From Melioribacter sp051488685 (GTDB lineage: Bacteria > Bacteroidota > Ignavibacteria > Ignavibacteriales > Melioribacteraceae): a DNA stretch of 64,000 bases. Position 1 is the first letter of the stretch, and every line of letters starts with the position of its first letter. The position numbers and the translations under genes are program-made. Under the pieces are notes generated by a model. That model was not told where the DNA came from. It worked only from the letters and a program-made list of their open reading frames with translations, and ran no database searches. The stretch covers positions 620,001 to 684,000 of the forward strand of contig NZ_JBPSEH010000001.1 in NCBI RefSeq assembly GCF_051488685.1, written 5' to 3'. This document shows, in pieces, positions 43,264-52,118 of the stretch.

Positions 43264-44607
43264 TTAGTGATAATTGAGCGTACTTCCGCCAATAAATTCT
43301 CGTAGCACAGAATCGCCCGGAATTGGAGAATCATCTTCGACAGGTTCAATCGATTCGAGCATTTTTCTTACACGTGAAGCCCGCTCATAAGCATCTTCTC
43401 GTAAGGGATCGCCTTCATATTTCTTTTCCCACTCTCTAAATTTATCCAGAAGTTTGGGGCGATAAAGTGGTACCTCATAAGGCATTGAAGTATTGATGAT
43501 ATAATCAGCTGTGTTGCAATATGGTAAAATGTTTCTCTTTTCAGAAGAGCGAACGTAGTGCCAGTGTAGGAGAGTTTGTTCGGGATTGTATGCCCGGTGC
43601 ACGGAATCCCTCAGCATTCTTCTGATCAACCTTAAATCCGTCCAGCGGATATACTTTCCGTCGGGCATTTTCATTTGTAGTAGCGGTTCGAGATACAATT
43701 TAAATTTCTGAGAAGCAGGAATTCCTTTTGCAAATTCCGGGTAGAGTCCGTGTAAACTATCTATTAAAAGCACTTCGTCTTTACCAATTTTAATTGGCGT
43801 TCTGTCGAGATATCGCTTTCCTTCCTTAAAATCATAATATGGAATTTTAACTTCCTCTCCTTCGGCTAGTTTAATTAAATGCTCGTTAATCAATTCAAGA
43901 TCGAGCGCCTGAGGGGTTTCAAAATCGTAATCTCCGAATTCGTCTTTGGGATGTAATTCAAGATCAAAGAAATAATTGTCTACGATAAGCGGGACAAACT
44001 TCATTCCCATTTTGTTGAGACGTTGCTCGAGTTTAAGAGTGGTTGTTGTTTTTCCAGATGAAGAAGGACCGCTTACAAAAACCATTTTGAGTTCATTGCT
44101 TCTTTCCTTAATCATTTCTGCTGCTGTATCGAGCTGGGTCTCATATGCAGTTTCTGCCTCGTGTACTATATGAGGAAATTCTCCGTTGCGGATTCTTTCG
44201 TTTGCTGCTTCGACTGTATGAAGATTATGCGAAACTGCCCAGTCCAGTGAACGCCATACTTTAGCCCAGGGTATAAACTCGGAAGGTTTTGAAAAATGTT
44301 TGGAATCCGCACGCCTTCTCCTGGCTGCTTCTTCTCTGTACAAAATAAATTCCTTTGCAACTTTCGCGTGCCCATTTTCAATTAAAACTTTTTCGACTAT
44401 ATCCTGTATCTCTTCAACATGGGGTTTATAACCTTCTTCGAATTTTTCTTCCATTACTTTTACAACTTCTTTTGCAAGGAATTGAGCTCTTTCTTTATCC
44501 CTGCCACCGACGGCAACTGCAGCTCTATAAATTACATTTGCAATTCTATCAAAATTAAACGGAACAACAGCTCCACTTCTTTTTATTACATATTTGAATT
44601 TGCTCAT
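43264..44607 (-). CDS. ATP-cone / uridine kinase-like fusion protein
   Basis: 447 residues. Residues 1-~93 are an ATP-cone (K-R-S-G-A-V-V-P-F-N-F-D-R-I; VEEIQDIVEKVLIENGHAKVAKEFILYRE), the allosteric nucleotide-sensing domain of ribonucleotide reductases and NrdR. Residues ~165-400 are a P-loop uridine kinase/phosphoribulokinase-like domain: Walker A GPSSSGKT 180-187, then VPLIVDNYFFDLELHPKDEFGDYDFETPQALDLELI and VLLIDSLHGLYPE. So nucleotide binding may switch the kinase. Substrate unproven. GAGG before the ATG. Stands alone between convergent and same-strand genes. Confidence 0.85.
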   Translation of the reverse strand: MSKFKYVIKRSGAVVPFNFDRIANVIYRAAVAVGGRDKERAQFLAKEVVKVMEEKFEEGYKPHVEEIQDIVEKVLIENGHAKVAKEFILYREEAARRRRADSKHFSKPSEFIPWAKVWRSLDWAVSHNLHTVEAANERIRNGEFPHIVHEAETAYETQLDTAAEMIKERSNELKMVFVSGPSSSGKTTTTLKLEQRLNKMGMKFVPLIVDNYFFDLELHPKDEFGDYDFETPQALDLELINEHLIKLAEGEEVKIPYYDFKEGKRYLDRTPIKIGKDEVLLIDSLHGLYPEFAKGIPASQKFKLYLEPLLQMKMPDGKYIRWTDLRLIRRMLRDSVHRAYNPEQTLLHWHYVRSSEKRNILPYCNTADYIINTSMPYEVPLYRPKLLDKFREWEKKYEGDPLREDAYERASRVRKMLESIEPVEDDSPIPGDSVLREFIGGSTLNYH

Positions 44608-44639
44608 TTAAAACCTCGCAACTTTTTAATGCAAAAATA

Positions 44640-45278
44640 CTATTTCTTCGGATATCCTACCGTTTGCGCAAGAATAATTTTCTCCTCCGGTTTAAGTTTC
44701 AATAACGAACCCAATTTTTCCTTATCAATCAATCCTCTTACAACAACACTCAGTCCTTCAGAAGCACAAAAGAGATAAACATTCTGAGCAATAAAACCGC
44801 AATCGGCTAACGTAAAAATCAATTTCATTTCATCATCGTTGATACTTTTCATTTTCGAAAAATCCGATACGTAAACAAGATTTAGTGGGGCAACGGATAC
44901 AAAATCCTGCTCTCCACAGTAATTCCGATAGTCTCCATTTAAGATTTTCTTTAAAGAATGATCTGTTGCATCATAAATAAATATTCCCTCCTTAATGAAA
45001 AGATAAATCGTATACTCCTGCCAATTCATTGCAGAAGGAGCAGTTCGTTTACCAGTTTCAGGTCTGTTAATGCCATAAGCTGCCCAGAGTAAATTTGAAA
45101 TTTGTCGCATCGACAAAGAAAGAGTGTCGAAAGTCCTGTTCGATGCACGTTTATGCAAAGCTGTCATCAATGGCACCCCGCCCTCCATCTCTGGTGCGGA
45201 CAGTTTAATAATGTCGTTTTCCTGTCCTTTCGTTAAACCCACAAAAAGAAACAAAAAAACCATAAACATACTTTTCAT
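44640..45278 (-). CDS. SagB-type nitroreductase family protein, exported
   Basis: 212 residues from ATG 45278, with GGGAG 5 bases upstream; the longer frame (to 45347) is unsupported. Signal peptide MKSMFMVFLFLFVGLTKG, then the SagB/ThcOx pattern: ALHKRASNRTFDTLSLSMRQISNLLWAAYGINRPETGKRTAPSAMNWQ (in segments), ADCGFIAQNVYLFCASEGL, EEKIILAQTVGYPKK. An FMN-dependent oxidoreductase fold. Peptide-macrocycle dehydrogenase is one known role of the family; substrate not known here. An exported location is unusual but seen in Bacteroidetes relatives. Confidence 0.8.
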   Translation of the reverse strand: MKSMFMVFLFLFVGLTKGQENDIIKLSAPEMEGGVPLMTALHKRASNRTFDTLSLSMRQISNLLWAAYGINRPETGKRTAPSAMNWQEYTIYLFIKEGIFIYDATDHSLKKILNGDYRNYCGEQDFVSVAPLNLVYVSDFSKMKSINDDEMKLIFTLADCGFIAQNVYLFCASEGLSVVVRGLIDKEKLGSLLKLKPEEKIILAQTVGYPKK

Positions 45279-45356
45279 CTTATCTCCCATTTTTCTTACA
45301 AATATAACAGATGTATTGAAAGAGAAAAAGCAATGTTTATGGTTCAAAATTGAAAA

Positions 45357-46352
45357 TTAAACTGTGGCTATACCGAATGAAACTTCGAATGATTCTTGCG
45401 GCTTCAGAATAATCAATCCTTCGCCGTTATTGAAAGCATTGATGTTAGAAGTCATCGGCTCGATGGCTATTGTTTTTCTGTCTGGAGGAGTATAAATAAC
45501 CAGATAATTGTATTTATCTTTTCCCGATTCCTGCCAGATTTTAAGATGGAAGTTTTCTTTTTCGTTAAAAAGAAATGTATTAAACACACCCTTCTCAGGA
45601 ACAATTGTAAAACAATTATCAAAAAAAGTATTACCAATTTTTTTCAGTGTTTTGAATTCGTCGTATCTCTTCTTCGATGAAGGCATTTTATTTTCATCTG
45701 TGATAATCATTTCGTAAGAATCAAACTGTAGTTTCAGATTATCGATATTTGTATTCAAATCAAAATAAGGATGCCAGCCGTCTGCAATGGGAATCTCAGT
45801 ATCCGATAAATTAATTATCGAAGTTAAAGATGAATAGCCTTTCCCTTTTTCCAGTCGATGAATAATTCTGATGTCAAAATCGAAAGGGTAGCCCTCGTTT
45901 TCTTTTCTGTACTCGTAATCGAGGGCAATTTCTGCAAAGTTTTCGTCGCTTTTCATATCAACTACCTTAAACGGTTTATCGAATATCAATCCGTGCGAAG
46001 AATTACCTTCTTCAGGATAATTAATGGGAAGTTGGTATTCTCTTCCATTGAAAATATATTTGCCGCTCTTAACTCTGCCTGCATAGGGACACATTTTTGC
46101 ATTGGTAAATAAATCGTCCCTGCTTTCGATTGAAAAAGGATTGTAACGGCGCAATACCTGATGAACTTTTTTGCCATTTGACAGATAAAGTTCGTGTAAT
46201 CTGCCTCCCAATTCTGGGATAACAGAGAAGCCTTCACGGGTTGTGTCTTTAACAACCTTACAAACTGACAGTGAAGTTCCGTTATACCTTTCGGACGATA
46301 AGTTAGATTGAGGAATTTCTTCCCGATAGATACTAAAGTTACTTTTAATCAT
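45357..46352 (-). CDS. aldose 1-epimerase family protein
   Basis: 331 residues: CPYAGRVKSGKYIFNGREYQLPIN, S-S-H-G-L-I-F-D-K-P-F (catalytic His region), IADGWHPYFDL and the closing IEPMTSNINAFNNGEGLIILKPQESFEVSFGIATV fit galactose mutarotase/GalM-like enzymes, including the active-site His and Glu. It interconverts sugar anomers, which suits a galactose-yielding locus. Lies 15 bases after the GH-A gene, the last gene of the galactan cluster. Confidence 0.9.
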   Translation of the reverse strand: MIKSNFSIYREEIPQSNLSSERYNGTSLSVCKVVKDTTREGFSVIPELGGRLHELYLSNGKKVHQVLRRYNPFSIESRDDLFTNAKMCPYAGRVKSGKYIFNGREYQLPINYPEEGNSSHGLIFDKPFKVVDMKSDENFAEIALDYEYRKENEGYPFDFDIRIIHRLEKGKGYSSLTSIINLSDTEIPIADGWHPYFDLNTNIDNLKLQFDSYEMIITDENKMPSSKKRYDEFKTLKKIGNTFFDNCFTIVPEKGVFNTFLFNEKENFHLKIWQESGKDKYNYLVIYTPPDRKTIAIEPMTSNINAFNNGEGLIILKPQESFEVSFGIATV

Positions 46353-46367
46353 GACAATCTACCGCGT

Positions 46368-48938
46368 TTATTTTGTTAATAATATCTTTCCAATACTGAA
46401 TTCAATTGTGCCGGTGGTGGTGGGTATATTTTCGATCTGAAGAAAAACCAAATTTCCGATGTTCTCTTTTAATGTCTTTGATGTGTTAATACTTTTTCTT
46501 TTGCGGGGTAGAAACTGTGGATACGAATTTGGCAAAAGTAAGGCTTCAGATAATTTAAAATCCTCAAGTCGTATTCTATATTCATTTTTAAGATTGTCTA
46601 TCATTAAATCGTAAGAATAGACCGCACCGTCGTTCGTAAGTAAATTTACCTTTATCTTACTCTCTTCTGCGCTGTCGGTGTAACCGTGAAGTACAAGATA
46701 GTTATAACAGTTCGATTCATCGAGATAATAATCGATGTTGTTTTGAAAACCAAAAGCCATAGAAGAACTATCCGAGTAGCTTACATTTATCGTTAAGTAA
46801 GAAGAAGTAGTTCCCATTTTATAATCGAGTGTATATTTCATGTTTTTTGCAAAATGAGGGAACACCAGATCTTTTCGATCTCGCAGAGGGTCGTACAATA
46901 TTGCATTGCATGAATCCGTAATATCGAGTCTCCAGAGACTTCCAGGATTAAAGTCCCAATCTTCGGGTGTAACTGTACCTCCTCCCGGGAAAACGTGCTT
47001 ACCATCCTCGGTATTGATAACGATACAATATTCAAAAATTCCTGGACTGAAGAAATTATCTTTTAGTGACAGGCGATATTCGTAGGCAGAAATTTTTTGC
47101 AAATTAAATTTCTTAAATCCCCGCCATCCCAATCTACGCACATACAATTCGGTACTTACAACTTCTTTTTCCGAAGCAATAGTAAATTTGAATTCGTGTA
47201 CTCCATCAGGAATTAAATCAGGCGTGGTGCGGTTATAAACATTTATTTTCTCTTTGCTGTAATCAGGCATATAGATATCCGAAAGGAAATTGCGGGCGTC
47301 AGATAAATAATCGAATACAACTCTTTCCGGCAGAGGATAACTCGACAATAAATAGACTCCCGGCTGAACGAGAAATGATTGGAAGCTATCGGGGAGAGTA
47401 TAATTGCCTTCAAAGGAATAAAGCCTTGTAGTTTTTCCTAATTGGCCAAGGTTGAATTTAATCTTATGTTTTTTAAAATAGAGACGAGCTATTTCTCTTT
47501 TAAGACTGGTTTGTTCGAATGGGTCGTTAAGCCATACTGCATCGGGATAAATTTCGAGTTTCCATAGACCATTGTCAATTTTATCCAGGAAATAGGCTCC
47601 ATTCCCTTCGTAATCAACCAAAGATGATTTACCAACTCCGGCGATATGTTTTAATTTTTCAGGTGCAATGGGATTAATATCGGTGTTGTTTGAATAAAAA
47701 AATGCTGTGTCGCAATTCATCAAAGCCAGGTCATTTTTTTGATCAATTAGAAAGACGTCGAATTTTTTATTCTCGGGATATCTACCGTATGATTTTTTGT
47801 GAGGCAACAGTTCAAAAGCTTTAGCCGCAATCATCATACCTATAGCTTTACTGGGTGTGTACAAAAGATTAATAAAATGCGTTTGATATTCTGTATTGCT
47901 CCAGGCAATCTGAGCGGGGTCATAACTGAATACTGTGGCAAATTGCATTCCGGCTTCTCTAAAGCTACGCGCCATGGCAAGATACATATACGAATAACCG
48001 ATATCGGCAGCGTCAAATTCGTAGACCATCTTTGCTTTTCGATCGAAACCAGTGATTGTTTCTGATGGTATCTTGTATTCGTCAACATTAAAAAGATAAT
48101 TTCCCTCCAACATTTTATTGTGTACAAGTCCAGTAGGATACCATTGGAAAGAAACCCCTTCGACTTTTGAATTCGATACTGCCTGTGCCTGAGTGTTGCT
48201 CCAGTTTTCGCTTATATTATAAAAAATTGGTTTGGCAAATCCTTCGCCTCTTAAAACCTCATACATTTCGTTGATATATTGTGTAACAACATCAGGATCC
48301 TCGGGATGATGTGGTTCGTTTATAATTTCGACTGCAATAATCGAAGGTTCGTCTTTATAAGAAATTCCGGTAAATCTGTTAACATGATTAATTACCTGTT
48401 TTAGGTAATTCTTTTGAGCAGTTCTTGCCACTGGATTTGTCAGTAGTTCTTGCTTCGTATAGATTTGCGAAAAGCCGGGAGTTTCCACATCTGGCATTGG
48501 CCATCTTGTGCCCCACCATGCTATTGGAGTAAGTATAATTTTGATACCATTTTCTTTTAGTTTCATCAACAGATAATCGAACAATTCAATATGTTCATTG
48601 TTCAAAAGATTCCCCTCTCGGTCAGAAATTTCCCGATCCCACATATGTATTCGATATGCCTTGACTCCTAAGCGAACGAGGTGTTTAACGTCGATCTCAA
48701 TTGCTTTTTTTATATCGATGCCGAGGTTTTTCATAGCATTATAAGAAAACGCAAACGGTGCCGTATAGTTTACACCGAACAATCTTATTTCTGAATGACT
48801 TTCACTCCATCGCAACACACCGTTATTATCCACATAGACGCTGTTGTGCTGGGAGTAATAAGGATTACAGATTCCGATTGAGAAAAGAAAAATCAACAGG
48901 AATTTTTTATTTAAGCAGGATAATCTTTTTTGTTTCAT
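46368..48938 (-). CDS. clan GH-A glycoside hydrolase (GH5-like), exported
   Basis: 856 residues. Signal-like start (FLLIFLFSIGICNPYYSQ), a TIM-barrel domain (~30-390) with acid/base E208 in VEIINEPHH and nucleophile E307 in MVYEFDAADIGY, then ~450 residues of beta-rich modules including an E-set-like LIPDGVHEFKFTIASEKEVV. There is no T9SS tail, so it is probably periplasmic. Start overlaps the GH53 end by 32 bases in another frame. It acts on beta-linked glycans; a galactoside or mannoside target is inferred from the locus. GH5 is the nearest guess and other GH-A families are possible. Confidence 0.75.
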   Translation of the reverse strand: MKQKRLSCLNKKFLLIFLFSIGICNPYYSQHNSVYVDNNGVLRWSESHSEIRLFGVNYTAPFAFSYNAMKNLGIDIKKAIEIDVKHLVRLGVKAYRIHMWDREISDREGNLLNNEHIELFDYLLMKLKENGIKIILTPIAWWGTRWPMPDVETPGFSQIYTKQELLTNPVARTAQKNYLKQVINHVNRFTGISYKDEPSIIAVEIINEPHHPEDPDVVTQYINEMYEVLRGEGFAKPIFYNISENWSNTQAQAVSNSKVEGVSFQWYPTGLVHNKMLEGNYLFNVDEYKIPSETITGFDRKAKMVYEFDAADIGYSYMYLAMARSFREAGMQFATVFSYDPAQIAWSNTEYQTHFINLLYTPSKAIGMMIAAKAFELLPHKKSYGRYPENKKFDVFLIDQKNDLALMNCDTAFFYSNNTDINPIAPEKLKHIAGVGKSSLVDYEGNGAYFLDKIDNGLWKLEIYPDAVWLNDPFEQTSLKREIARLYFKKHKIKFNLGQLGKTTRLYSFEGNYTLPDSFQSFLVQPGVYLLSSYPLPERVVFDYLSDARNFLSDIYMPDYSKEKINVYNRTTPDLIPDGVHEFKFTIASEKEVVSTELYVRRLGWRGFKKFNLQKISAYEYRLSLKDNFFSPGIFEYCIVINTEDGKHVFPGGGTVTPEDWDFNPGSLWRLDITDSCNAILYDPLRDRKDLVFPHFAKNMKYTLDYKMGTTSSYLTINVSYSDSSSMAFGFQNNIDYYLDESNCYNYLVLHGYTDSAEESKIKVNLLTNDGAVYSYDLMIDNLKNEYRIRLEDFKLSEALLLPNSYPQFLPRKRKSINTSKTLKENIGNLVFLQIENIPTTTGTIEFSIGKILLTK

Positions 48939-50205
48939 AGTGTTTATCTGTTATCAACCTGCAGAAATAAATTCCACTGGGGATATTTTTTGCAGACCAG
49001 TTTATTTGATAACGACCCGGACTTTTGTGTGTGGCAATTAATTTTTCTACTTCTTTTCCAAGCAAATTATAAATAATTATGGAAGTATTAGATGGCTCAG
49101 GAATTTCATAAATAATAGTGGTACTGGAATTAAAAGGATTTGGATAAATATTTAACCCATAGTTATTGGGAATATTATCATTGTCAGATTCGACAGAGGT
49201 AACTTTTATCCCTAAAAATGCATCGAGAGCAACAGTAGGTGCTTTTGTAATTGGATCCCATGCTCCAAGTTTATAACCTCTCCAATTATAAGATTGGGGT
49301 TCCCAATAAAAAACACCTAATCCTCCAACAGACTTTGTTTTTTCAATTAAGTCAATAAGAAAATTATTCGCTTCAATTGGTTTATTATATAAATAACCAG
49401 TTTCTACAACCATAACTTTAGTATTATATCTCGAAATCATCTCTTTCATAGTTATTAGAGCTAAGCTATCATCTACAGCCCATGGCAAATTAGCCCAGTA
49501 AGGATATACCGACATCCCTATTATATCCCACTTTGCACCATTATTTTTCAGTCCATCAAACATCCATCTATATAAGTCAATTCTATGAGCATCAGAAAGA
49601 TGGACAATAACTTGAATTGTAGTATCAATAGCCTTTACAGCATTATAGCCACTCTTAATAAAACCAGCAAAGTTACTCATATTTGTTGAAGCACGTCCCT
49701 CCTCCCAGAGCATCCCGTCGTTAGTTTCATTGCCGATCTGAACCCATTTGGGAATTACGCCAACAGACTTAAGTGTATCTAATACATCGTAGACATGGTT
49801 ATAAACATCATTAAGCAATTCCTGATATGAATGTTTAGCCCATGCAGCTGGTTTTTTCTGGTTACCAGGATCGGCCCAGGTATCACTCATATGAAAATTA
49901 ATCATTACGTCGAATCCCATTTTTTTTGCACGTTGTGCCATATAAGTCACATCACTCTTACTACAATACTTATTTGAAGGATTAACCCATACTCTGAATC
50001 GTAAAGCATTAATCCCCTTTTCTTTCAAAATCTGGAGGCAATCTTTTTGATTGCCCGAATTATCTCTGAATATATAGTGGTAAGCTTCCATTTCAGAAAG
50101 CCAGCCAACATCAGCACCGTTTGCAAATTGAGCTAATGCCTTTGAATATGAAATAAAAACAAGAAGTAAAAAAGATAACAGTCGCTGTAATTTTAATACT
50201 GACAT
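48907..50205 (-). CDS. arabinogalactan endo-beta-1,4-galactanase (GH53) with T9SS sorting domain
   Basis: 432 residues. Signal peptide, then GH53 domain (~28-345): ADVGWLSEMEA, I-N-A-L-R-F-R-V-W-V-N-P, acid/base E160 in QIGNETNDGMLWEEG, nucleophile E268 in VVETGYLY. The C-terminal ~80 residues (IYPNPFNSSTTIIYEIP ... GIYFCRLIT ... KKIILLK) form a type A T9SS sorting domain, so it is exported to the cell surface or outside. It cuts beta-1,4-galactan (pectin side chains) into oligosaccharides. Belongs to the operon below the TonB receptor. Confidence 0.9.
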   Translation of the reverse strand: MSVLKLQRLLSFLLLVFISYSKALAQFANGADVGWLSEMEAYHYIFRDNSGNQKDCLQILKEKGINALRFRVWVNPSNKYCSKSDVTYMAQRAKKMGFDVMINFHMSDTWADPGNQKKPAAWAKHSYQELLNDVYNHVYDVLDTLKSVGVIPKWVQIGNETNDGMLWEEGRASTNMSNFAGFIKSGYNAVKAIDTTIQVIVHLSDAHRIDLYRWMFDGLKNNGAKWDIIGMSVYPYWANLPWAVDDSLALITMKEMISRYNTKVMVVETGYLYNKPIEANNFLIDLIEKTKSVGGLGVFYWEPQSYNWRGYKLGAWDPITKAPTVALDAFLGIKVTSVESDNDNIPNNYGLNIYPNPFNSSTTIIYEIPEPSNTSIIIYNLLGKEVEKLIATHKSPGRYQINWSAKNIPSGIYFCRLITDKHYETKKIILLK

Positions 50206-50243
50206 TTCGTTTAATTATTTTTTATTAATTGGTTTTATAGATA

Positions 50244-50263
50244 CCCGGCATTTAAATGCCGGG
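50244..50263. repeat. 20-bp perfect palindrome between GH53 and beta-helix genes
   Basis: CCCGGCATTTAAATGCCGGG. It sits in the 101-bp gap after the beta-helix gene and before GH53. It has no T-run on the minus strand, so it is a weak terminator, but it could fold into an mRNA stem that lowers expression of the downstream genes or protects the 3' end of the upstream message. G+C-rich arms in an AT-rich gap also resemble REP-like elements. Confidence 0.6.
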
Positions 50264-50306
50264 CTTCTATTTTCACAAAATGGTAAATCTTTTGTCGTTA
50301 TTTTCC

Positions 50307-52010
50307 TTACTTAAGCAGCACCATTTTTTTTGTTAATGAATAATTATCAGAATTTAGTACATACATATAAACACCACTTGCCAAATCTTTAGCATTGAAC
50401 AATACTTTATATGTACCAGGATTTTGTTCTTCATTAACTAAGGTGGTTACTTCCTGACCCAATAAATTGTACACTTTCAAAGTAATATAACTGCGTTTGG
50501 GAACCGAATAAATTATTTCGGTAGCAGGATTAAATGGATTGGGGAAATTTTGCTTAAGTTCAAAATTAGAAGGGACAACAGAAGATTGTTCTGATACACC
50601 CACTATTTCCGGGAACCAGTTAAGGTCACCAACGGGTTTACCATCATCTCCTACTACTGTACCAGAATATCTTAAATTTTCCGGTACTGGATATCCTTGC
50701 TTGTTATACCAATTCGTAGCAACATTTTCCCATGTTGGAGGATTGGAAAAAGGATTAACATAAGGACGCTGTCCTTGTGCAGTACCACCGTTTACCCAAA
50801 CAATTTCAATAAATTCAGCCATCTTTGAACCTGCTTCTTGAACTAATGTTGGATCAAATCCTGGATCTACATTTAAGTTATCTGCAACATTTATATGTGG
50901 CCATTTTGTTTTATCTGTTAACATACCGGGTTGGGCATTAATAAAGTCTGGTGGTCGTAGAGGGTCACTTGCTCTAATTCCTGCATTTAGTTCATTCCAT
51001 TTGTCAGTTATTACTTTTGGCCAGTAATATACATTGTTTGTGATTGTTATATGTCGATCTTCTTCTTTCATATTATAAGGTTCTGCAGCTAAAGAGCGCA
51101 AAGAATCGATTGGAATAACTGCTGAGCCCCAACTACCGGGTGTGTTATTATACCATGAAGTTGGATATGCTGCCGATGAAACGCTGTAAAAGATATTATT
51201 TTTTATCACTGCATTGTGCATTTGATATAAATCGAAGGCACCGCCCTGTGCGGTAAAAAATATCGTATTGTGCTGAAAATCTAGGTACTTGGCTCCATAG
51301 CCGGAAGAACCTAAAATATATCCACCCATAATGAAGAACGTATTATTATGAAATACTGCCGTGTCACAAGGATATGTACCCGGGTCTATCCATGCAAAAC
51401 CTGGATTTTGAGGATTGTCATCCTGATTATTTCTGAACAAACAATTAGTAATATAAAAACTGTTGTGGTCTGTATTCCAGGTATCAAATAAATTAGGAGT
51501 TCCAGCACCTGAAATATTTTCTACTACGCACTGGTCAAAAATAAATACATTGTTATTACCAGTAGGGGCAACGAATCTTCCAGTAAAAGAAATCCCATCA
51601 GTTCTAGTACCCATAAAATAGAGCCCTTTTAATGATAACGTATCGTCTCCTTGAGGAGCAAAAAAGTAGCCTATCGATGAATTATCTTCAGCAATTGAGG
51701 GGGCGATTACAGGTGGATGTCCCGTTTTAGGATTAATTTTTCCAACAATAAAAACACTCCCTTTTACAGAGATAGGAGCAGTCATATAATAAACTGTATC
51801 GAGATCACCTGTTTGCTGAAGTAGATATACTCTATTGGGTTTTGCATAACCACCAGCAATTGTATCTCCATTAATAAAATTATTCAAGTTTCCTGGTGGT
51901 AATGCTGATACTCTTACTGTATCTTTTACTAAAGCAAAGGATGATTCGTTAAATGCTAGTGTAAAAGTAAACAGTAGTGCTATTATAATTTTAGAATAAA
52001 AATGTTTCAT
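50307..52010 (-). CDS. secreted right-handed beta-helix protein with T9SS sorting domain
   Basis: 567 residues. Signal peptide (MKHFYSKIIIALLFTFTLAF...), then a series of beta-helix-like N-N-V / ITNCLFRNN / VFHNNTFFIMGG / DFQHNTIFF / AVIKNNIFYS rungs (~100-330), then a C-terminal T9SS tail (FPNPFNPATEIIYSVP ... GVYMYVLNSD ... KKMVLLK). Such folds bind or cut polysaccharides, but no catalytic residues can be named. AAAGGAGG before the ATG is a strong ribosome site. Probably a surface glycan-binding partner of the TonB receptor upstream. Confidence 0.8.
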   Translation of the reverse strand: MKHFYSKIIIALLFTFTLAFNESSFALVKDTVRVSALPPGNLNNFINGDTIAGGYAKPNRVYLLQQTGDLDTVYYMTAPISVKGSVFIVGKINPKTGHPPVIAPSIAEDNSSIGYFFAPQGDDTLSLKGLYFMGTRTDGISFTGRFVAPTGNNNVFIFDQCVVENISGAGTPNLFDTWNTDHNSFYITNCLFRNNQDDNPQNPGFAWIDPGTYPCDTAVFHNNTFFIMGGYILGSSGYGAKYLDFQHNTIFFTAQGGAFDLYQMHNAVIKNNIFYSVSSAAYPTSWYNNTPGSWGSAVIPIDSLRSLAAEPYNMKEEDRHITITNNVYYWPKVITDKWNELNAGIRASDPLRPPDFINAQPGMLTDKTKWPHINVADNLNVDPGFDPTLVQEAGSKMAEFIEIVWVNGGTAQGQRPYVNPFSNPPTWENVATNWYNKQGYPVPENLRYSGTVVGDDGKPVGDLNWFPEIVGVSEQSSVVPSNFELKQNFPNPFNPATEIIYSVPKRSYITLKVYNLLGQEVTTLVNEEQNPGTYKVLFNAKDLASGVYMYVLNSDNYSLTKKMVLLK

Positions 52011-52118
52011 CTTCTACCTCCTTTAATTTTAATTTGTTACTACGCTATTTTTACTTTAAATATAGTTTATGAATTATAACTTATTATCAAATACTCCTCC
52101 TTTTTTAATTAAACGATA

